The position numbers and the translations under genes were made by a program. From Glandiceps talaboti (taxonomy: Eukaryota; Hemichordata; Enteropneusta; Spengelidae), in contig NC_135550.1 in the NCBI RefSeq assembly GCF_964340395.1, positions 32,231,676-32,295,675 on the forward strand: DNA of 64,000 bases. The letters run 5' to 3'. Positions 25,640 to 36,218 of the stretch are shown piece by piece. Each line of letters opens with the position of its first letter. Within the stretch, counting starts at the first letter, position 1. The notes beneath the pieces are model-generated. The model made no database searches and was not told where the DNA came from. It was given only the letters and a program-made list of their open reading frames with translations.

Positions 25640-26543
25640 ATGTATGTATGTATGTATGTATGTATGTATGTATGTATGTATGTATGTATGTATGTATGCA
25701 TGCATGCATGCATGCATGCATGTATGTATGTAATGTATGTATGTATGTATGTATGTATGTATGTATGTATGTATGTATGTATGTATGTCTTCACGATGTA
25801 AGACTGTCAAACCAATGTTATGAAGCACGATACACAAATCAACATCTCACTACCAATACTTAAAAGAGATACTAATGTTTTCATTTATCTCTCTCATTTC
25901 TCCCCTCTCCTTTCTCTTATCCCATATGATGCCATGTGATGGTATTGTCTTAGGGTTGCCTCGGTAAGTCTAGAACTACTACACTCTTTGCCATAAAAGC
26001 TTAGCATTTGGGTGTTTGAGATACACACAGCATTTGGGTGTTTGAGACTCACACAATCCTTGTTTGAGACACACAGCATTTGTGTGTTTGAGACAGAACC
26101 CTGGTCATAAGAGCTAAGCATTTGACGATTTTTTTGAGGATGCTAAGCTTTTATGACAAAGAGTGTACAATTGTGGTATTTTGCATTCATCAGTGATTTG
26201 TCGATAAAAGAATTCCTTAGAAACCAAAACCACACACCTAAATGATATTTACAGGCCTGGTATCATCAACAGAACCAAGTTAGATATTATAACACGTTGG
26301 TACTCTTAATTTGGTGCTGGTATTTTATTGCGTATCTCTTAGGCATGCTAATTTTGATGTGTGGCTGGCTGGCTGGCTGACTGACTGACTGACTGACTGA
26401 CTGACTGACTGACTGGTTGGTTGGTTGCTTGGTTGGTTGCTTGGTTGCTTGGTTGGTTGGTTGGCTGGCTGGCTGACTGCTGACTGACTGACTGACTGAC
26501 TGACTGACTGACTGACTAACTAACTAACTGACTGACTGACTAT

Positions 26544-26585
<42 letters not shown>

Positions 26586-29082
26586 GCAAGGTCACTACCT
26601 ACTTGGTTACTTCAAATACATGAAATACAAAACTACAAAACATCTATAGTATGCGGGTGTGACGTAATTGGTAACGACGGATTCTTAATGTATGACGTCA
26701 TAGAGTTGAACATGCGAATACATGTAGTATAAGTATATATGTACATGTACCATGTTTTCTAGTTAAGCAATAACCCCCGCCGAAGGCGGGTATACACGAG
26801 ATTTTGGTACAATTCGCGACATATAGCACGAGCCGAATGGCGAGTGCTATATGGAGCGAATTGTACCAAATTCGAGTGTATACCCGCCTTCGGAGGGAGT
26901 TATTGCTATTATATTATATCAAAATGTGTGTCTATTTCTTCTAAATGTGATTCTGTGGTTATTTATATGCCCGAAAAGGTGAATTCGCACGTACAGAAAA
27001 AGATCGTCGGTAATACATCGTCGGGAACGAGCATATTTTAATGAGTGGATACGTTCATGTAGCCCCCACACACACTGCATGAACACAAACCATACACTGC
27101 ATTGCAATGCATTGCATTGCATTGCATTGATAAATTACTTTATTTACATCATATAATGCATAACGAAAACGCATTGAAAACTAGCAACAAAGAAAACGGG
27201 GCAAGAGGTCAAAGAAAGTAACAATTTTGTTTGGATATTTACATAAGAACAATACAATCTTGTACACTGCTAAAAATAGATATCTCGGCATTGAATCAGT
27301 TGAATCGTAGAAAGCGCGAGACAGTAAGTCAGAGACGCGACGTTACACAGTCTACTTTAATTTAATGGATAACAAATTGAACATTGACTGAACCTGAAAA
27401 TGTACAGTTTTGAAATAATCCTGACGCACCTTGACTGATGGTTAAAAGTTAAATCGGTGTTGCTTGATTCAACGCGTAACGAGAGTAGGACGCTGAGACG
27501 GCTCGTTGCATGGGGAGAACTTGTACCTTATCAGTGATGTTGAAGCCACTGATCGATCGTTGCTTTCGATCGCAAGGTCATCAGTGGAATTATTTGGACT
27601 ACTGTAACCCAAACTATTGTACTGGATACCTGACACACCTTTACTCTGGGGAAGTGTTAACTTATTGGTATAAGAACGAACACATTCAGCTTGTATGTAC
27701 TATTCATATGCTAGTTTAGGGGCCCATTTTACCACTGCCAGCCGTGGTAAAATGGGATTTTACCACAGTTATTATCCAATCAGAATGGCGCATAGTATCA
27801 TGATATAATATAATTAAGCAATAAACCACCCCCTGGGGATGGTATACCAAGAGGTTTTGACCAGTGAACGAAATATATGCACGAGCGATAGCGAGTGCAT
27901 ATATTGAGTTCACTGGTCAAAACCGAGTGGTATACCTTCCCCAGGGGGTGGTTTATTGCTATTATATTATACCAGTATATTGAAAATATCGGAAACAAGA
28001 TAAGAACTAAAGTTTTCTCGTTTCATATGCGCCTGTGGCTAATTTGCATAACAATAACGCTGCTTTCAAGACAGCTGATCTTGGCCTCAACGTGAACGTC
28101 GTGCAGCGAGTGGATTTATTTTATCTGCTGGTCGTTTCTAGGGATAATCTGTACATTGATCGGCTCATTAAAAGTGCACAGTGATGAATAAACAACCTGT
28201 TTGACTCAAGGTATAAACTTGAAGTGGTTTATTGAATACAGCATGCTTCGATCGTTCCCGGCCGAATTCGCGACTCGGTGAAGTGATAGACAGGTTGATA
28301 TTTACAATGTATTACTGGAAGTTACGTACGTCAGTAGATTTTCGGGTTTGAGGATTTCCCTCTCGGATTGATGACTGATACTCTAGGACAGGATTCCAGA
28401 CAAATTTCTATTTAGATTAATGGTAAGTCGGCCAGTGTAAGCTCTTTCACTTTACGTCATTTTTATGACAGGACTGGACAGCTCACTTCAGCTAGCCGCG
28501 CCAAGGCTGGGACCGTTTCGTGCATGCCTTGACCTTAGTACATCATACATGTAGTAGGCGATGATTTGAACAAATACGCGATGACTTGATTGCTTTCGAA
28601 ATTTCCTTCAATAATTTCTCATAAAATATTGTCTCATTGAGAGAAAATCCTCCTTTGACAATTCGAAGAGTTCACTATCAGTATCACGGCGGACTACAAC
28701 TCAACGCTCGTAGACGAACAAAATTTGGACGCGTGCCAGCAGTGCATTATCGTACCAGCAGTGCATTATCACTCGTTTTAGACGCGCTAGTTCGATGTCT
28801 AGACCAATCAGATCCCTCGATTTCCACCATCAATATACTGGTATAATATAATATCGGTTTTTTATCTATAGAACTTGTTTATGGCATCAAGATAGTGGTG
28901 AGTGGAGACTCCTTCAAACCAGCTGACAAGAGTATCATGATAATGAATCACAGAACAAGACTTGATTGGATGTTTCTATGGTGTTGTCTCATTAGGAGAA
29001 GCGCTTTACGTTATGTGAAAATTGTTCTGAAAGCAGGATTCATGGCTGTACCAGGCATGGGTAAGAGCGTTCGATGATTGTT

Positions 29083-29163
<81 letters not shown>

Positions 29164-29983
29164 CGCGCGCGTGCGTGCGTGCGCGTGTGCGTGTGCGTCT
29201 GTCTGTCTGTCTGTCTGTCTGTCTGTATGTCACTAGTATATGAACATGGAAAAACATATTTGAGTGTTGTATTAATGTTGTCTGTTGATGTTTTTAAAGG
29301 TTGGGCGATGCAGCTGGGTCACTTTATATCCATAAAACGTGACTGGGAATTGGATAGACAAGTTTTTGCTGATACCATCGACTATTTTAGTACAATAAGA
29401 TACCCTACGCAGATTTTACTTTTCCCCGAAGGTAAGTATAAAACTTTCAGACCACAACGTGTATTATTGCTTAGATTTCCGTTTTCTTAGGAAAATATCT
29501 TACGAATCTTGCTGCTACAAATGTATCGATCTATAGTACTACGTATACTATAAATATACCCTGTACAGGTAGGAATATATATTCAAAAGGTTGTTATATT
29601 TAGTCTGTAGACCTGGAAAACAACAATCTATGAAATATTACACGCCCCTGTGACTTTCAACGCACGACTAAATTTACAATTGTAACTAATAGGTATCGCC
29701 CGAACTGCAGCTTATATCGACAACACTTTTATTACTGCAACATTATTCCTTTATCGTTTATTTTTTCATTTGATTAAGGTACTGATCTTAGTGATGCCAA
29801 TAAAGTACGAAGTGCGGACTACGCTAAAAAGAACGGTTTACCCATCTATCAATACGTCCTCACACCAAGAACGAAGGGATTTGTGTTTATGGTGCAACGA
29901 CTTAAGAAACGTAAGTGTCCAACTGAATATTTACACTGTTACAATATTTACAACGAGTGACACTCCATGTTGCCATGTATTTC

Positions 29984-30033
<50 letters not shown>

Positions 30034-30806
30034 CAGACATAAAAAGTTCACCCCACCCTTTGCTATTCTGTCGTATATTCGTTGTATGTTTTTCCTTTTC
30101 TTGTCTTTCGATTCCGAGTGTACATCGTTTCTGTAGACTTGTGACGCACTATTTATTTTATATCTGAATTCAGTCACGGTTCTCCCTGCCCCGCTCCACA
30201 TCCACACGCCTGTGTTTACGTGTGAAGCAGAGATTATACGTCGACTAAACAATCATTTACTAAAGTGTAGTAATATTTGTAATCTTGAATTCATCCACAG
30301 AGAGAATGTTAGATGCTGTCCATGACATCACGATAGGTTACCCTCAAAATATCGTACAGCATGAACTCCATTTAATAAAAGGAAATTTTCCAAGGGAAAT
30401 CCATTTCCACATAAAACGCTATCCAATCGACACGCTGCCTTCTAGTGAGGAAGGACTTCAAGATTGGTGTGAGCAACGGTGGAGAGAGAAAGAAGATATC
30501 CTGGAAGAATTCTACAAGAGGAAAGAATTCCCAAACGTAGAAAACGTGGAAGTGGGAATGAACAAGAAACTAAAGCTTACATACCTTACATCGATATTAT
30601 TCTATTCAATTGGCAGTGTTGTGTATGTGTGGTGGATATTGACCACCAAATTCGGATTTCTCTACTTTTCTACAGTTGCCATTGTTTTTTTTCTCGTACC
30701 TGATAGGATATTTGGAGGACTCGATAAACTCGAGATGTTATGGTATAAGAAAACGAACAAACTTTACAAGATGCTCTTGGGCAAAACAAACATGCGACAA
30801 TATTAA
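25026..30806 (+). CDS. LCLAT1: lysocardiolipin acyltransferase 1-like, copy 2
   Basis: Coding exons: 25026-25208, 25954-25963 (microexon), 28872-29060, 29300-29431, 29779-29910 and 30301-30806; 383 residues. Exon lengths equal those of copies 1 and 3 except a last exon 12 nt shorter. The ATG exon starts near 25004 after CATATACAG. Motifs are intact: NHRTRLDW, GWAMQ, FPEGTD and TPRTKGF, then two C-terminal membrane segments and RIFGGLDKLE. Acceptors of exons 3 and 4 end in AAAG and TAAG rather than CAG. The 2.9-kb intron between microexon and exon 2 carries two fold-back elements and a terminal-inverted-repeat element. Intron 3 is mostly (GT)n. The function, acylation of lysocardiolipin/lysophospholipid, is inferred from family membership. 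Confidence 0.92.
25458..25788. repeat. compound (TTTG)n (TCTG)n (TATG)n (CATG)n microsatellite
   Basis: About 330 bp of tetranucleotide blocks in the first intron of LCLAT1-like copy 2. The successive motifs differ by one base, suggesting stepwise motif conversion. The many Cys/Val- or His/Thr-rich ORFs here are artefacts. Confidence 0.97.
25954..25963 (+). CDS. LCLAT1: 10-nt microexon of LCLAT1-like copy 2
   Basis: GGTTGCCTCG sits between the acceptor TATTGTCTTAG and the donor GTAAGT. It reads Gly-Cys-Leu plus the first base of Glu. Same length, phase and position as in copies 1 and 3. Confidence 0.85.
26361..26585. repeat. compound (GGCT)(GACT)(GGTT)(AACT) tetranucleotide repeat
   Basis: About 225 bp of blocks whose motifs interconvert by single substitutions, within the second intron of LCLAT1-like copy 2. 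Confidence 0.95.
26760..26920. mobile_element. fold-back element A (long hairpin)
   Basis: About 75-bp arms are nearly perfectly complementary across a tiny loop. The left arm begins AAGCAATAACCCCCGCCGAA and the right arm ends in TTATTGCTATTATATTATA. The apex contains GCACGAGC and GGCGAGTGC. The stem is interrupted by only a few mismatches. It is non-coding. Ends, apex and overall plan match element B at 27802-27974, so the two form a family. Confidence 0.75.
27720..27756. repeat. short perfect hairpin
   Basis: CCCATTTTACCAC and GTGGTAAAATGGG form a 13-bp inverted repeat around an eight-base loop. It is followed by ATTATCCAATCAGAATGG and a TATAATATAAT end, so it may be the remnant of another small element next to fold-back element B. 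Confidence 0.6.
27802..27974. mobile_element. fold-back element B (long hairpin)
   Basis: About 70-bp complementary arms. The left arm contains AAGCAATAAACCACCCCCTG and the right arm GGTTTATTGCTATTATATTA. The apex GCACGAGCGATAGCGAGTGC is close to that of element A. The stem sequences of A and B differ but each stays self-complementary. ORFs reading outward on both strands are mirror images produced by the palindrome. Confidence 0.75.
27960..28853. mobile_element. ~0.9-kb element with perfect 21-22 bp terminal inverted repeats
   Basis: The left end TTATATTATACCAGTATATT (from 27962) recurs as its exact reverse complement ending at 28851, and TA dinucleotides flank both ends, as for TA-inserting transposons. 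No transposase-like ORF is seen inside. The left terminus overlaps the right end of fold-back element B, so elements are nested or share termini. The right end stops 18 bp before exon 2 of LCLAT1-like copy 2. Confidence 0.6.
29084..29225. repeat. (GT)n (GC/GT)n (GTCT)n microsatellite
   Basis: Fills most of the 239-bp intron between exons 2 and 3 of LCLAT1-like copy 2. The equivalent intron of copy 3 is filled by a different repeat. Confidence 0.95.
29986..30030. repeat. (CAGA)n microsatellite
   Basis: About eleven CAGA units in the last intron of LCLAT1-like copy 2. Confidence 0.95.
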
Positions 30807-30976
30807 CTGGTATGGTACGATGACCTTTCAATGTGAACGTACACAGCCTTTTGTATGCACAATCACTGACAGGTATAATAGCGTCATCTATTTGCCGACT
30901 TGACTTGACGAAGTAATTTGAGTTGAGTTGAACCTCAGTTGTTCAAGGATCGTGGTCCTTTGCGAAATTACTACTT

Positions 30977-31036
30977 GTATATGTTATGTTATGTTATGTT
31001 ATGTTATGTTATGTTATGTTATGTTATGTTATGTTA
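30977..31036. repeat. (ATGTT)n pentanucleotide tail
   Basis: Twelve near-perfect ATGTT units (AACAT on the minus strand) immediately follow, in minus-strand sense, an AATAAA-like end of the LINE fragment. This suits a retrotransposon 3' tail. Confidence 0.85.
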
Positions 31037-31660
31037 TTGTTTATTAAGGTGACCTATGTGGACTTATTTAAATTATACAATGCTTACATAAAATTTACAA
31101 ACAAGAGAGCCACATCCAGCCCCCTGGCTTATAGGACACAAAAAGAAATTTCAAATTAAATACATAAATAAATAAATAAATAAATATCACTTACGTTCTA
31201 ATTGTAAATAAAGGTTTCCCTAAGGTTAAATGCTTCAATGGGAAATTCTAACAGGTATAGGTGTAGTTTGTCGTATATGTCCATATGATTAAAGTTTGGC
31301 ATTGAAGTTATCATTTTATCCAGTAATGTTTTCCTTAGACCCTTGTATAAATTACAGTAAAATATGAAGTGTACTTCATCCTCTCGTGAGGTTTGGCAGA
31401 AGTCACATTTCCTGTCTCCGACTTCAAGCCCACAAAATCTACTTGTTTCTATTTTAAATGGGAGTATGCCCAGTCTAAAGTGTATAAGATCAATGCCAAG
31501 TTCAAGTTAACAACCTCTCTCTTCAGAAGAGAACTGCTGACTGTTTCTGTACATTTGCAACGGGTTATAATACACCCTCCATTATTTTTTTTTATTCCAT
31601 GCCGTGTATACTCCAGATCCACGGGCTCTTGATACTTTATCCACAAGTTAGTTTTGATTC
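31037..31660 (-). pseudogene. non-LTR retrotransposon 3' end (reverse transcriptase C-terminus)
   Basis: On the minus strand, 31506-31198 is open and ends in TAG. It encodes the C-terminal part of a LINE ORF2: an RLGILPFKIETSRFCGLE segment followed by a zinc-knuckle-like C-x2-C ... EDEVHF ... C pattern typical of the region after the reverse transcriptase. A TAA interrupts the frame at 31507-31509 and upstream homology shifts frame, so the copy is 5'-truncated and dead. An A/T-rich 3' UTR with GGCTGGATGTGGCTCTC and a repeat tail at 30977-31036 complete the element. It lies between LCLAT1-like copies 2 and 3. Confidence 0.75.
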
Positions 31661-32398
31661 ACCTGTAATGTTATCTGTGTTTTCATTGGTTTGCTTGACT
31701 TGAAGTCGTGTACTTTTTGTACTAATTCTCTCCTCTTCATGTATCAGTACTTTCGGTGAAGATCGATAACCCGGTAAGCCATTCTAAGATTTTCGACGTG
31801 TTTAAAGTTGCAACTGGTGCTCGACGTTGAAATTTCACTTTTCAGGTCTTTGTGAATTTTCACATCCTATTTTCTCACATCAATTTACCAATGTTAAGAT
31901 GAACTGCACTTAAAAAAACAGGCCTGTTTGTATGATTATATACTTTTAATGTATTAAAACCTATATTCAAAGCCATACAAGATGTACATCCTGGGTTTTA
32001 TATGGTATAAAAGTTTAATGATCAAACATGTTGCGTTAAAAGCACTGACTATCATTAGCATCGTTCCATTAGTTTCGGTAACAAACTTAAATGGACAGGT
32101 GTAACCTGATATATCTCAATTCAGTTGATACTGCTAGTGTTAACCATATATTACCAATAAGTTTTACTACTTATGCAAAGAATGTATATTTTAAACATTC
32201 CAAAAAGTGTATATTATCGATCATGTTACGCCGACTCATCGCTTGTTTTTACTTTATACATCTATATAATTCAACTTGATGCGCCGCACATATAGCAAGT
32301 TTGATCTCTGAGTGACTGCTATTTTAGTTTCAGTTGTAACTTTTGTCATTTACCTCCAATAAAATGTGAGGTCGCGTTATTGTTCTATGGTATGTACC

Positions 32399-32447
<49 letters not shown>

Positions 32448-32572
32448 GACTGTCTGTCTGTTTATCTCTGTCAATGCCATCTCCCCCACCGCCAAACGCT
32501 ACACAAAGATTTATATATGTAGTTACACGATACCCCCTCATACATACATACATACATACATACATACATACA

Positions 32573-32606
<34 letters not shown>

Positions 32607-33300
32607 CACACTGGAGGTGTACACTCTGTTACACCATAAACAATATTCTCCCCCTTCACTGTCTATGATTAAAGTAACATTAACAATCAACTTCACAATT
32701 CAAAAGTAGTTGTGACCGTTACAAGGAGAAATCTGAAACTTCTCGCTATATACGGCATTATACGGCATTATATATGGTCAAGTGTATGTTTAGTTCGGTC
32801 GTCCTATCGATTGTTGAAATATGATTGTTGGGTCTATGGTCAAGTGTATGTTTAATACCGGAGCAAACGAGAGACGTTGATCATTGAGGTAGATATGCAG
32901 ACTAATCGTGTGATTTAATCGCTATCAATACTATGCAGTCACACAAACCAAACACATTCCCTTCTTATCCCAGTCCTATCACAAAGCTGTTCAAAGTACA
33001 AATGTTATAACACGGATTGGGTATTTTGAATTTAGTGAAACTTTTCATAGTAACACGGAACTACCTTTGTGCATGTGACCCTACGTTGTTATTTCAGCAA
33101 TCGATAACTCGACTAAACGCCGTCACATAGTTCTGTATCCATTTGGATGCCAACAAATCTGAAAATCCAGATATCGCCGTCTGGTACGACAAAGTACTGT
33201 ATAACAGCGAACGACGTCGACCCGGGTAATACCAAACCATCGATGCATTTTATATAAATTAGTTCCTTTTAATACTTGGATACTAACACAATATACCCGT
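31661..33300. other. spacer upstream of LCLAT1-like copy 3
   Basis: No gene recognised. It holds (GTCT)n at 32399-32463 and (CATA)n at 32541-32600. The promoter and any leader exon of copy 3 must lie here but cannot be placed. Confidence 0.55.
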
Positions 33301-33316
33301 GACACATTACATCAGA

Positions 33317-35405
33317 ATGGTAGAAATGCTTCGGAATCCCTTCGGGGGTATTTTATTCGTTTTTGTCATTTTCTGGATAACCAGTATTTTGGGTACAGCG
33401 TCATTTGGTGGGTTTTGTGTTCCCCTGTTGTTCATGTCCACTCGTCTATACAGAAAAGTGGTGGATCGTCTGATAGCTTGGTGGATTACATTTCCAATGG
33501 TAAGTTTACGCAAGTTTAGTACATTGTAAGTGTAAATTAACATAGTTTGCCTTGCCTAAAAGCCACAGCTGAACAATAACTGACTTGCGGTATTCAGTTT
33601 TAATTGTAACTTCAAATAGTAAGGTTCTGACTGATTTAGTACAAATGTCAATGTTCATTTACATATAATTTACATATGTTGCATATGGTAATTACGTCAT
33701 CGAAATATTGTTTTCGATATCATTCATATTTGAATATCTATATCAGTTTCGATAGTTTTTATTTCATAAATGATTTCAAAAACATTCATAACTTCCACAA
33801 ATTTTAATTTTGAAATGATTAAAAAAAAACCACTTTATATTTGTGGACAAAATATGACGCTTCCCATTTTAACAGTGTTGCCATAGCTGCGGGATTATTA
33901 AGAGATGCATACGAGAGACAATTTGTATCTATATTTCGTCATCAACAATTGCAAGGGTATACATAAACTGTGTATGATTCCCTGCTGCAGACTGGCCAAA
34001 ATAACTACATGTACTTGAAGTTATCAGTCAACATTTCATCCATTTTTAATTATCCTAACAGATGATAATCCTCGTCTGCAAAAAAGTAGGCTACGCTGAC
34101 CGCGATGATTGTAATCCTATTGGCTATACACGTTTGAGATATTATATAAATATAACCTTGTGTGCCAACAGAAGAGCTAGCACATTTCGCCACCTAGTTA
34201 CAAAATAGAGATCATGTTACACTCAGACCAGACATTTCGGTGGTAGGCCTACTGCATCGCTATCATCGCATCTTTGATTAGAACTGAAGTTGTAAGTTTC
34301 ACGATCATAGGCACAACGTTTTCATCCTGTATGTTATGAAACATCTACAGGTTTATTGTACAAGTCAATATCAGAAGCTGACAAAATAGTAAACCTGATA
34401 TTATAAATTGAGAATGAACGTCATGTCGCGTCGTCATTATAAAAACGAAAGAGTATTCGACACGAATAGATTGGGGGCTTCACCGTAGCCATTTCATACG
34501 AACCCAAATAAATCCTCGTGGTCATATCATGTTTAGCGCTTAAGTCTGATGCATTTATTAACATGCATGTATTCTCTCTTTTCCTCTTTAATTCATTCCT
34601 CTTTCTATCATCTTTTCAAGGGATGTCTCGGTAAGTAAACTTACAGTGCATACATTCTGACTAATCGACTCCATTTTGATTTGCAACAGACTAGAAAGTT
34701 TTAGAAATGTGTACACGTTGCCGACTTCTGTTGCACACAACCTTTAATACGTTTGGAGTTTCTAGCTATTTGTGTCAACAGAAAGTTTAAGTAAATCAGT
34801 GATGGAAACTCAGTGTATAAGCTTATCACGGATTGGGCAATCGCGCTTGTGTGTTTTTGGTTTCGTTGGTGATGGGGGGAATTAAGATTTGGAGTGTCGT
34901 TCAATAAGTTTATGACAGTGTTATTTGTTTGTTTGTTTGTTTGTTTGTTTGTTTGTTTGGTTGGTTGGTTGTGGTTTTTTTTGTGTGTGTGTGTTTGTTT
35001 GTTTGTTTGTTTGTTCGTTGGGGAGAGGTGTTTGGAATATCCTTTTTAATAAAGTTACATTATCGCTTTGACTTCACGATGCATTACTTGATGTAACAAA
35101 CAAGATTAAACTTACATACAACTTTGATTTTCACTTAGAACTTCTTTATGGCGTCAAGATAGTGGTGAGTGGAGACTCCTTCAAACCAGCTGACAAGAGT
35201 ATCATGATAATGAATCACAGAACAAGACTTGATTGGATGTTTCTATGGTGTTGTCTCATTAGGAGAAGCGCGTTACGTTATGTGAAAATTGTTCTGAAAG
35301 CAGGTTTCAAGTCCATACCTGGTTTAGGTAAGATATGAGTATGTATGTATGTATGTATGTATGTATGTATGTATGTATGTATGTATGTATGTATGTATGT
35401 ATGTA

Positions 35406-35456
<51 letters not shown>

Positions 35457-36127
35457 ATGTATGTATGTATGTATGTATGTATGTATGTATGTATGTATGT
35501 ATGTATGTATGTATGTATGTATGTATGTATGTATTTTATTTATTTCACTCTCACTCTCAACAAAATATGCTGAAGTTGTTTTTGTTTATCTCTTAGGTTG
35601 GGCGATGCAAGGTGCTCACTTTATATCCATAAAACGTAACTGGGAATTGGATAGACAGGTTTTTGCTGATACCATCGACCATTTCAGTGCAATAAGATAC
35701 CCTACGCAGATTTTACTTTTCCCCGAAGGTATGAAGTATAATACTTTCAAAGCACAACGACTGTCAACTCGATCATTATCACAACTAATCGTATACATCA
35801 TTCATTATTGAATTATTATACACACTGCAACATTTATCTGATATTCTCTGATATACTTTTATTTGTTTTCATTCATTCTTTTCCCTCTACCTTTTAAACA
35901 ACATACTCAAGGAACTGATCTAAGCGCTGATAATAAAATGCGAAGTTCCAAATATGCCAAAGAGAATCGTTTACCTGTCTATGATTATGTTCTCAACCCA
36001 AGAACAAAGGGCTTTGCATTTATGGCGGAACGGTTGAGAAAAGGCAAGTGTTTAGGATTCGAATTGTCTTTTTCGAGATGACAGGGAACCAATTTTGGTG
36101 CAAGACGTCAAGGATACAATTGTTACT

Positions 36128-36218
<91 letters not shown>

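Noticed and set aside
25398-25863. Many Cys/Val- and His/Thr-rich ORFs on both strands
   Set aside because: They are translations of compound tetranucleotide repeats. The same applies at 1-202, 1843-2068, 18925-19272, 29006-29490, 32377-32709, 35335-35596, 38325-38897 and 59835-60295.
27716-28095. Overlapping ORFs of 65-66 codons on both strands
   Set aside because: They share peptide segments because they read the two arms of the fold-back hairpin.
31449-31646. Minus-strand ORF overlapping the LINE fragment
   Set aside because: It is the frameshifted upstream continuation of the degraded retrotransposon, not a separate gene.
35616-35801. Minus-strand ORF opposite exon 3 of LCLAT1 copy 3
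   Set aside because: Shadow of the coding exon on the other strand.
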